A stretch of 64,000 nucleotides of DNA. It comes from Chondrus crispus (lineage: Eukaryota > Rhodophyta > Florideophyceae > Gigartinales > Gigartinaceae). Positions 55,801 to 64,000 of the stretch are shown piece after piece. The stretch's first letter is position 1. Every line of letters begins with the position of its first letter. The notes under the pieces are model-generated. The model saw only the letters and a program-made list of their open reading frames with translations, ran no database searches and was not told the DNA's origin. The DNA is taken from NCBI RefSeq assembly GCF_000350225.1, contig NW_005179040.1:1-64000 (forward strand). The letters are read 5' to 3'. The position numbers and the translations under genes were made by a program.

Positions 55801-56465
55801 TTCACGATACCGGAACACCTGAGTTTTAATAGCCGAACAGGACAATGTGACTCAAGTCATTTCCCTGGATGACAGACACGGGTGCGTGGCAAGGAGGATC
55901 GAACCTCTGCCACGTTCGAAGAACAGCACATTCTGTTCCTCTTTCGTTTTTATTTTTTTCGGGGGTCACCCTCGAGAATTGGGAGTGCAAGGAGAAAGGG
56001 GAGCTGCAGGAACTCCCATACTAGGCGATCGGAAGGTGGGCGATCTCTGTACCACTGTGGTGTCGATTTTCACAGGAAAATCGACATGTGAGGTCGGCAG
56101 GTTCAAGAGGAGGAAAGCGGGGGCCCACTAGCAAAAAGAGGAGGAAAAGAGATAGGGGAAGAGAAGGAAGGAGATAATATGAGGGCACGACCGTGATCAT
56201 AACGGGGAGGGAGCGCCAAGAAAAATGGAAAAGAGGAGGAAGTAGCGAGGTGAATAGAAGGAGGAAGGATGTATAAGGGTGCCACCGTGATTATGACGGG
56301 GTGGGCATCAATGAGAAAAAGAGGGGGAAACGAAGGGACGAAGGAGCACGCAGGAAAATTCAATTTACGGATCAGAGGCGACATGACGATGTGGCAAATT
56401 CAGCGTCGCGCAGGCAGGATAGAGATGCGACAAGCTATCACGAGGGAATTGTCGCGCCCGCCAGC
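52805..56465. other. Non-coding internal region of family G element
   Basis: No recognised protein on either strand. T-rich runs of similar flavour recur (about 53100-53155, 53750-53815, 55940-55965) between GA-rich stretches, hinting at old internal duplication. A stem-loop is at 56061-56086. In function this interval could be the 3' untranslated part of the sense transcript and the terminator area for the antisense gene. Confidence 0.5.
56061..56086. repeat. 11-bp perfect stem-loop
   Basis: TGTCGATTTTC, loop ACAG, GAAAATCGACA. It lies about 380 bases beyond the stop of the antisense ORF. Role unknown. Confidence 0.6.
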
Positions 56466-58193
56466 TCAGACGGAAGGGTTGCCAAAGGATTTGCCCTTTG
56501 GAAGTGATGACACGAGGGGAGCCAAAACTCGCAAGTCGTCAATCGAGGCTCCCTGCAGAGCCTCTCCCTCAACACCGTGAGCGCGGAGCAAGGCACAGTA
56601 TACGCTCGTGACGTCGTGGGTATTTTTGGAAATTGTAGGAGACGGGGGGGAAGATATCACTTCCCTTACCGATAACGTCTCGGTGTGGCCTGCCGAGGGA
56701 ATTTCGACAGCTGAAGGCGCCTTTGACGAGGATGGAGAGGCTAGGGCTGCGCGTGGGGAAGCAGGGAAAGCCGATCGAGGAGGAATTGGAGAGGAAGGAC
56801 GGGAGCATACGTGAAGCTCCCGGGGGTCAGATGTTACGATGGGGGTGAGGTCGGGAACCGGTGTTTGGTTTCCGAATCGGCGGCTCGTTTGAGCTTCCCA
56901 CGCTGAGCAGAGGGTCGATGACCAGGGTTTGAACCACACGAAGTCGCCCGCGGCTGGGTGGTTTCGACCAGGGGAGAAAGAGGGACGTTGGCGATTGAAG
57001 AATCGAGAGGAGTTTTGCGGAGGGACACAGTCCCAATCCACGCCCTCGATCGTATCAAGGAGGGAGTGTATTTCGCGATTGAAATCAGAGCCACCCAGAG
57101 GGACAGAGAAGTCCAATAGACGCATTTGTGCTATTAGCTTCGCGGGGAGGTGCCACAGGCGCCAGCAATCATAGGCCTCCCACAAGAGGGTCGCGGCTAC
57201 TTTGACGCACCACTCTGTGAGGAAGACCACCCATAACCCGTGTTGCCGATCCCGCAGGTAGCTGCCATAGTTCGTGAGTATGGGTCCCATTTCAGCCCAA
57301 AAGCCTTGACTCACCTCGTACTGGCTCCACCATGAGGGATGCGCTGGTAACGACTTGCATAATGCTGACGGGAAATCTCGCGCGCCTCTACCATTTGGTA
57401 GCCGATGAAGTACCGCGTATCAGACCGAATACGCCGTTCAAAGGGCACTGTGTTCTGAAAGAAGAAAATACCCCCGCGTTTTAAATGACGGAAATTCGAA
57501 GGGATAATGGGTTCGGTCCAGAAGATGGCATCGGATGTGACAGTATGTCTGTTTCGCCACAGGCGATCCGCCTCGGCGGCAGGGTCACCAAAAGGTGATA
57601 TCAATGAGATTGTCCAAGTAGAGGCGTTCGCCCTCTGTACGACAACGCCAAGTGTCGCAACCGTATGACGAGGGTATGAGGGTGTCGTAAATGGGGATGG
57701 CAAGCCGAACGAATACGGCCTCCATAAATCGCAGAGAGAGAGTGGGACGGCCCCGTGGGGGGGATGACGTAGGATGGAAATCGGAATTGCTACACGGGTT
57801 CGCCAGTCAAAGGAGCGGATAGCAAGCACAGGGAGATTACCGGGAAGCATGCCCGCGTCGTCGGCGAATTGCTGTTCGATTTTGGAAACGTCGCGAATAC
57901 CCACGGAGGAGAACCACTGGGCCGAGGCAAATAAGGAAGGATGTTCGTGCATGATTTTTTCCTGTAGCTCTTCGAGCCAGGGTTAGTGGCGGGCTACCCA
58001 GGAGGGATGATAACCTGGATGAAAGGCCGGGTCGGAGGCGTCCGAATCAGGGGGACGTCGGGGGTATAGGAGGGAGGTCGACGGAAGCGCGAGACTTGTT
58101 CGCAAAGCCGGCACCGGTGCGTCGACGGGCAGTATTTTCGCCTGCGAGCTCAGGAGGTGGAGGACACGTGGGATTCGTCTTGTCCTTGCTCAT
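56466..58193 (-). pseudogene. Antisense accessory ORF, copy G
   Basis: Starts at the ATG at 58193 (MSKDKTNPTCPPPPE), 107 bases inside the 3' LTR, and reads against gag-pol. After PAFHPGYHPSWVARH there is a TAA, then HPSLFASAQWFSSVGIRDVS, DRLWRNRHTVTSDAIFWTEP, GGIFFFQNTVPFERRIRSDT. One base missing at about 57330 relative to copy C shifts the frame; the rest is RDRQHGLWVVFLTEWCVKVA and LIAQMRLLDFSVPLGGSDFN, then a Ser/Pro-rich linker and a short C-terminal helix ending at 56466. Globular middle flanked by disordered ends. Homologous copies at 33445-34452 and 26180-28490. No known domain recognised. Confidence 0.8.
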
Positions 58194-58287
58194 GCGGAGA
58201 CCGTCGGTCAGGAATGGAGAAAGAAGGGGTCGAGAAGAGAAGAAGGAGTTGGAGATCAAGGAGTGTAGCCGATGTGCAAGGACGCTC

Positions 58288-58299
58288 AGAAGGGGGATA
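58288..58299 (+). promoter_or_regulatory. Polypurine tract, family G element
   Basis: AGAAGGGGGATA sits directly before the TGTAGTGCAAT of the 3' LTR and is matched by AGAAGGGAGATA (reverse-complemented) beside the inverted copy at 33338. It would prime plus-strand DNA synthesis. Confidence 0.75.
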
Positions 58300-59345
58300 T
58301 GTAGTGCAATACGCACCTGAAAAGGAAGGCGAAAAGAAAGGAACATATTTGGATATGAAAAGTAGTCCGGGTTGGGGGACACACGTGTGAATAATTGCAC
58401 AGTTTTAATTTTTAATTATTTTATTTTATTTAGTTAATTAGTTGGCATTAATTTTGCTGACACTAGATTAGATCTAGGATCTAGCGCCGCGAGCTACTGT
58501 AGTGGCCTCGGCGGGGCGATATAAACCTTAGCCCTCTGACGACCAAGTCAGTAAAGGTAACCGAGTTACCAGAGTTGAATATCGCCTTGGTCGAAGTCCG
58601 TCTTTCCCAAGACGCTCCCTTTTACCACAGATTACGTTATCCTTTGCGCTCGGGGGTTCCCTTTCCTTTTCCTTTATTTCACCTATCCTTTTCTATTTCT
58701 ATCTCTATTTCTATTCCCTTATCTTGTGTTGGTGCCATCGGCTTTGGTTGCGACCGGACCGGTGTAGGTGTCTTGGCCATCGGGCGACACGTGCGTGTAG
58801 CTCTGCTACTTGTTTACGACCACCGACGGAGGCTGTTGCAACGACGTTTCCCTCGAAGGTCCTGTTGTGTATACAGGACAGTGTTGGTTCCATCGAATAC
58901 AGATTGCGACCGTTCCGGTGTCGGTACTTTGCCATCGGGCAGTACGGAGGTGTAGCGCTGCTACGTGTTTGCTAATTCCCGTCGGGCTGCGTTGCGACGC
59001 CCCCGTCGAAGACCTTATCGAGGGTATAAGGTATAACAGGCGCTCCGCGAGCATTGGCTTTACGACCCATCGGGCCCGGCTTCCTAATCACCGCCCCGAA
59101 CTCGCCGAGCAGCTGCCTGTACAAGACTCTACCACCATTCGTCCCGGGGCGGGCCTCTTCCTTTTGCCATCCCCCTGTCAGGGACTTGAGCTACTGTGGG
59201 CCGCAAACCCACTTAAAGGAAAAGGGAGAATCGGACACTCCGTAGGGCTGTGCCGTCGGCAACTCTTGTTGGTTGTTGTTTGTTGGTTGTGTTGTCGCTG
59301 GACCGTTGGACCCTGGTTCCGGCCTGACAGGCACATTGCACTACA
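58300..59345 (+). repeat. 3' LTR (1046 bp), family G
   Basis: Near-identical to 44906-45952. Differences seen include a few bases near 58325-58340 and around the TATA box (GATATAAACC against GATATATACT). Ends in GCACTACA followed by the ATCGC duplication. The antisense ORF begins close to its left edge, so an antisense promoter would probably lie in this LTR. Confidence 0.95.
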
Positions 59346-59578
59346 ATCGCGTACCCCGGTACCGTCACCTAGTGGTAGGCCACCACTCCCATCGACTGGG
59401 ACATTGCGCATGTGATCAAGCGCTGTTGCAGTTGTATTGACCAGCACCCCAACGCCCCTGTCATCTGTGAACGAATTCTCGGCGAAACGGACGCCTGCGC
59501 CCTCATCAAGTTTGGATGAAGTCCCACCGATCGGGACACCAACACCATAGGGTACGGTGTTCGTGAATGTAGTTACTG
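59346..59578 (-). CDS. Host gene exon, upstream half, split by 14.4-kb retrotransposon
   Basis: On the minus strand a pyrimidine-ended acceptor (TTTGTTTTACAG, AG at 59580-59579) leads into VTTFTNTVPYGVGVPIGGTS, then FAENSFTDDRGVGVLVNTTA and PVDGSGGLPLGDGTGVRD, open to the insertion point. It joins in frame with 44900-44805 when one ATCGC is counted. The combined exon would be about 329 bases. Bases 59346-59350 are also the right-hand target duplication. Confidence 0.58.
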
Positions 59579-59580
59579 CT

Positions 59581-61488
59581 GTAAAACAAATGGAGTACTT
59601 CTATTGGACATGTTGTGTGAGTTTGGCCCTGATGTATCTCCTATCTCTCCAATTTCTCATGATTATTTACATAGCAGATCGTGTCCAAGGACGCAAATAC
59701 AGAAAAATCCCACCTACATTGATAGATGTTGACTTGGTCGATTGGTGTGGACCGGAAAAATCGTTGACGGTCGGACACCCTCGTACTGCCAAAAAAAGTC
59801 TCACATCGCCAATCTACATAAGGAAGAGAACGTCTCGATGGTACTTATGGTTTTGCAACACTCGAACCAGATAAGGTCACCACCATTAGATATATACATT
59901 ACCCAAGGGTACTGCATATCTCTGCCAACTGCAATGCATACTATGCATATGAAAACCATACTAGGGGTAGTACCCCTGTTGTTTTGAATATCGACTCTAG
60001 AAGTAGAGAAGGGCGTTGACGGTGATTCGTGGAATAGACTATGGTTTCTGCCGCTGTTAGCCCTGCAAGATGGCACCCTAGAGCCCGAGTTATGTTGTTG
60101 TTTTGCGTGAGCCTTCCTTTTAAAACTTCGTTTCAAACTACTGCTCAACAGATGCTTCAATGTGGTTCGCTATACGACCTGCACTTTAATAGAAACAAAT
60201 GCATGCTGGCGTTTAAAAAGGGCTTGACTAGCATCGATTGCTTCAAATTAGAGTTTCATAGACACCTTGAAGAACGAATGGCAAGAACGATCTTTTAGAG
60301 TCAGATTACTGCAGTTTCATACATAGGCCGCCCATCAGGCACTGCTTTTGATGACACAAAAGGGCCTACCTGTCGCTGTTAGCTGTGAGAATGGTTCTTC
60401 ATCTGCTGATGGGCGTTGGACAAAACAAAACTCAAGCTGTCAAAGAAGATGAAAACACAAATTGTAGTGTCTGGGTTCATTAGAGACGCAAGACAGTAAA
60501 TGCCTCAAAAACTACATTCCCAGGTGACTGAATTCATCTGTACTACCAGGCACTCCCATCCCGAGAGGGTCCGGCGAGGCTTTGCAGACGAATACAGTGA
60601 TTGGTATCCTTCTACTACTTTATATCTAGCTCTATAGAGACTACGAGAACAGCGACCGATTCCCGATTAAAATACTACTGTGTATACTGGTGATCATGCC
60701 TGTTACAGGAGTGGCACTAAGTCGTACTGCAATACAAATGTCGATACAGTACTGGCATGGAGGAAAAACCACTCATCATTGCGGACGGAAACGGATTTCG
60801 CTAGTGGAAACTGATGGATTAGAGCATCCTCATAGGTCGATGACTTGTTCTACAGACTTCGTCGGATTTGTTTCTATCTCAAGTCTATCACTGCTCCAAT
60901 CTGAACCGTATTCATGCGTTACCGCCTTCGCAGCCTCAGATCTACAGCTGTTGACTTCGCCCTGGGACGCCTCTTTTTGCAAGGGAACCGAAGTGCCGCG
61001 CAGGCCGATGACCGTGCTCGATTGGTGCTGTTTGAACGGTTGCGACCGCCGAGGTGGCGGTGGGCCTCGGCAAGCAAGTGATGGGCGCGATGGGCGGAGG
61101 CGCGGGGGCGCGGCGATGGGCGGCGGGCGCTGGCACGGGGCGTGTCGGATATGTGACGTAAATGTGGGCCTCAAAGCTCTGGTAAACACTCGGACATTGC
61201 ACAAATGGCATGTATGGCGCATTATCTGCAAAACTTGAGCAATTCGTATGAAACTACTGGTCCTCCAGAAACAGTGTTTCTGGCCGGCATGAGTGTCTCA
61301 TTTGTAGGGCGTCCGCAGTGCAGATATTCTTGTCAAATACCCTGAGCCTCGGCCTGCGCCTCGACCACTTTCTCCGAGAGTCACCCCACAAAAATCCATC
61401 CTCCGAAAGTATCCCTCGCACCGCAGCTCGCTTTTCACTGTCACCCTCTGTTGTTTCCCCTTTTTCTCTGCCATATTTTGGCCGGATA
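59581..61488. other. No gene recognised
   Basis: The left part should be intron of the interrupted minus-strand gene. ORFs at 59801-60160 (minus) and 60690-61238 (plus) lack recognisable motifs. A GC-rich segment with GGGCGG repeats lies at about 61040-61140, possibly the promoter region of the J-domain gene. Confidence 0.4.
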
Positions 61489-62516
61489 ATGCGATCTTTT
61501 CCGCCAGACGCCAGAAAGGCCCTGCGTCACTTTGGGACAATCATCATCAACGAAACGCGCGTAATAGACGTCTTTTGTTGCTCTCATCCCGGAGATACGG
61601 CGGACGAAAGTGACGTGCCCACTTTGCGCAATATACAAAAGCGTTTCAAGAAGCTCTCTTTTCTTGTTCATCCGGACAGATGTGTGTCGGATCGCTCCTC
61701 CGCGAATAAAGCTATGCAAAAGCTCACTCGCGCAAAAGAACGAGCTGAGAGAGACATTCGTTTTGATGAGATGGAAAACGGGGAAGATGCTTCAAAAATG
61801 GTTCCCGCAACACTAGTTTTTACACTCATTCCAACCTCGAAGAAGAAACTACTCGAACTCATGTTAAGGGAGGAAAGGGAGAATATTCGAAGAAAGGTCA
61901 TGGCTGAGAAGGAGGAAATGTCTTCTCAAGTGGAAAAAGGCGAGGATAGGAGCAAAGAAACGGAAAAAGTGAAGAAAGGGAAAAGAGGGAGGGGCGTCGC
62001 AATCGTGAAGAAAGGATGCAAGAAGAAAGAGCTCAGGACTTGTGACGAAAAAGGGAGCAGGGGCTAGAGGAGGAGAGAGTACGTGCGAGGAGGGAGGAAG
62101 CGGAGAGAGAAAAAGAGCGGGCATTGGAGGAAGAGAGGGAAAGAAAAGGATCAGCGGAAAGTGAATGGGGACATCAGCGGAGGGAGAAGGAAATGAGACA
62201 AGAATGGGAAACGGAAGACGAAGACATATGTCAGGTGGAAAAGCCTGAGACGATTACGCAAAGGCGGGAACGGATTGCTAGTGAGCGCAGAGAGAAGAAA
62301 ATGTCTTATCAGGAACGAGCACGTATGGATAATGAGGCGCGGAAACGAGAAGAGAGGCAGAGGAGGGAACGAAGGGATCGTCATGAAGCAAGGAGCCAAG
62401 GAGGGGCTCGGAATAATTCCCCCAGGATTCATACATCTTCGTTTGACGGAACCGATTTTATGACTGATGTCCTGGGTGGAGAGTTTGAATCTAAAATGGG
62501 TCACGGCCCAGATGGT
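61489..62516 (+). pseudogene. J-domain (DnaJ-like) protein gene, interrupted by an LTR
   Basis: ATG at 61489; 192 residues to a stop at 62067. Residues about 22-85 resemble a J domain: VIDVFCC, LRNIQKRFKKLSFLVHPDRC with the HPD tripeptide at 61-63, then the fourth-helix-like MQKLTRAKERAERDI. J domains stimulate Hsp70 ATPase. A lysine/glutamate-rich helix follows. In the next frame, text continues without a break in character (EEERVRARREEAEREKERAL to FDGTDFMTDVLGGEFES) and ends exactly at the LTR starting at 62517. So there is one frameshift (about 62040-62066) and loss of the 3' end by insertion. The long charged helix recalls nuclear J proteins with Glu/Arg coiled coils. Confidence 0.75.
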
Positions 62517-63187
62517 TGTAGTATAAACACCCCCAACGGAGGGGGGTGTATACTCAGTTCTTGCGGAGACCCCGATCGGAGAAGGGAAGCAACCCCAGCT
62601 AACGGAACCGGGAAGCGGGTCCGGGTAGCGTGGTGGTAGAGCGGGTTTGGACGGGGACGCGCGCACGGGCGGGTCGATCTACGCCTCGACGCCCGGGAGC
62701 AGCGCTGGGTTACGTACCAGCGCTGACGGGCGGAGGCGGATCTAGGCTCGCTCGTGTGCTCGCGCGTCCCCTGCCCGCTCGGCTCCTAACTAGATACGGG
62801 CTATTGTAGGCAACCCGATCTAGAATAAGCGGGGCGAGCTTGACCGAAGGCGTAGGTTCTGGACAAGCTCGTGCTTGTCCTCTCACCTCCGCCGTCGGTC
62901 CGCTCATATTTAATATACAAACCTCTATAATAACACTACAGTACCGAGGTACTGTAGTGGTCTACTGTAGTGCAGGTCGGCCTGCACTGTACGGTGTCAG
63001 CATCGGTGCTGACAGTACACGTGGTACCCGTGTGTGCGCGCTTCGTACGCGCCGGGTACACGTATGCACGTGTGCTGTGGGGCACACGTGGACAAGCTCG
63101 GTGGTACTGTAGAGCGTCGGGCTCTACAGTAACTAAATCAATCGTTATCTAATCTAAAGAGAGTCCCCCAGGGGGGGTTATGCTACA
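62517..63187 (-). repeat. LTR (671 bp), family E, inverted copy
   Basis: Reads TGTAGTATAAACACCC to GGGTTATGCTACA on the plus strand, the reverse complement of the family E layout at 25183-25852, with homologous interior (CTACAGTA hairpins at 62937-62960 and 63100-63130, the GCCTCCGCC block). CGGCCCCCCCC just right of it is the complement of a polypurine tract, so it is a 3' LTR of a minus-strand element extending past the window end. Confidence 0.85.
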
Positions 63188-64000
63188 CGGCCCCCCCCAC
63201 AAGTGTGAACGTCCGCGTTCACATGTGCTTGTAGGGTGGCTCCTGTTTTCCTCTCCGTCTCGACTCCAGCGAGGTCGCCTTCCCTGCCTGTGATGCGCTC
63301 GTCCTCTTCCTCGTGTACTCTGGTCCCCGCCGCTTCGCGCGGTGTCAACACGCGCCAAGGCGTATGGGTTCTTGCCCACTCGCCCGCGCGTCGAGCGCGG
63401 CGATTGCCGCTGTAGGGCGACGAAGTTCGTCGCCCTCTGGCGATCCAGGCGCAGCGCCATGCGGAACGACCCCGGTCTTCGGACGGGCATGGGGAATGGG
63501 CGTGCGTTGGCCCTCGTCGCCGATATGGGTGGCGCGCAGGCGCGGCTACCTTCTGTTTTTTTTGTTCCTCCAGGCGGCTAACCGGCGCGTGGATCTGCGT
63601 CGATGAGCGGAGCGGGCGATGCCCTTACCTTTTGTACTCCTCGCCGTCGGCGGCGAGGCAGGGCGTGCGACCGTCGTCCTTCTTGGGGGCTCCTCGCCGT
63701 CGACGGCGAGGGAACCGCGCGGGGCTGCTCTTATACTTGGTACGTCTCGCCGTCGGCGGCGAGGTCCTGATACCTGACCGCCGAGGGCGATCAGTCGGGG
63801 AGGTCGCTCCCCTCTTCTCATTTACCGACATCGTCGTGAGGTGGGGTGGGGGATGACGAGCATGCGTGTACGAGCATGCGCCCGCCTTCGTCGGTTTCGT
63901 CCCGTCGACGATCGCGAACCTTTCGGAAGGTCGCTCGCGCCGCGTTCCTAGTTCACACTGATCCCTCGAGTTGTCGGCGGGTTACTGGGGAGAGTCTTCT
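63188..64000 (-). mobile_element. Start of internal region of inverted family E element (runs off window)
   Basis: GC-rich sequence beyond the 3' LTR. No pol motif is visible yet. A plus-strand frame (63313-63606) would be antisense to the element but shows no similarity to the accessory ORF of the other elements. Contains the 53-bp hairpin repeats at 63640-63763. Confidence 0.5.
63640..63763. repeat. Three CTCGCCGTCGrCGGCGAG hairpins at 53-bp spacing
   Basis: The 18-base palindromic word occurs at 63640-63657, 63693-63710 and 63746-63763, exactly 53 bases apart. The middle copy has A where the others have G. The 35-base intervals are related only in part, so the hairpin is the conserved element. 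Confidence 0.85.

Larger units (their letters stand above)
44906..59345 (+). mobile_element. Large chromodomain Ty3/gypsy element, family G (14.4 kb)
   Basis: Two highly similar LTRs (44906-45952, 59345-58300 end) bracket gag, protease, RT, RNase H, integrase and a chromodomain (46073-52804), then 3.7 kb without recognised genes, then a minus-strand accessory ORF (58193 to 56466). Perfect 5-bp target duplication. The LTRs differ at only a few scattered positions, so insertion was fairly recent, yet pol has several frameshifts and stops, so this copy may have moved using proteins from another copy. It split an exon of a minus-strand host gene. Confidence 0.95.

Noticed and set aside
63313-63606. 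Antisense accessory ORF in the inverted family E element
   Set aside because: Position fits, but none of the conserved words (FASAQWFSS, FFFQN, LTEW) is found before the window ends.
1-64000. Bacterial or phage origin
   Set aside because: Chromodomains, TATA boxes, splice signals, piggyBac and LTR elements, and absence of operons or ribosome-binding sites argue for a eukaryote.

Overview
This is a repeat-rich stretch of a eukaryotic nuclear genome. The evidence is LTR retrotransposons with chromodomains, a tyrosine-recombinase retroelement, a piggyBac-like transposase, consensus splice sites (GTAAGG, TTTTACAG), TATA boxes and no operon structure. The texture (about half GC, few introns, retroelement islands between sparse genes) would fit a red alga such as a Chondrus-like species. 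A fungus cannot be excluded and I do not claim a species. ATG was taken as the only start codon, so several starts lie inside longer open frames.

Layout. 1-5.1 kb: one host-type gene (1856-3001) and empty flanks. 5.1-14.3 kb: two tandem Ty3/gypsy elements of one family. The first (5101-11005) has both LTRs but a broken pol with an internal inversion. The second (11018-14317) has an intact gag-protease frame and ends at a 100-N gap flanked by an inverted repeat. 14.9-18.7 kb: two convergent unrecognised genes, one broken by a short foldback. 18.85-19.12 kb: four 67-bp tandem repeats. 19.8-25.85 kb: a 5'-truncated chromodomain gypsy element with a 3' LTR. 25.85-29.45 kb: the 3' part of another element carrying a long antisense gene. 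30.7-31.7 kb: a dead piggyBac-like transposase cut by an LTR (31.7-32.3 kb), followed by an LTR plus antisense gene (32.3-34.45 kb). 34.5-37.9 kb: nothing recognised. 38.1-40.1 kb: RNase H plus tyrosine recombinase of a DIRS-like element. 41.6-43.85 kb: a possible cysteine-peptidase-fold gene and degraded acidic ORFs. 44.9-59.35 kb: a 14.4-kb chromodomain gypsy element with about 1.05-kb LTRs and a perfect 5-bp target duplication (ATCGC), inserted into an exon of a minus-strand host gene. 61.5-62.5 kb: a J-domain gene cut by another LTR (62517-63187).

The most interesting signal is a family of antisense accessory ORFs. Three LTR elements (44.9-59.35 kb, 32.3-34.45 kb, 25.85-29.45 kb) carry a homologous gene between pol and the 3' LTR, reading away from the 3' LTR and against gag-pol. 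I do not recognise its product. Other themes are repeated short foldback or inversion events, a strong excess of the heptamer TACTGTA/TACAGTA, and unusually long inverted ends on the LTRs.
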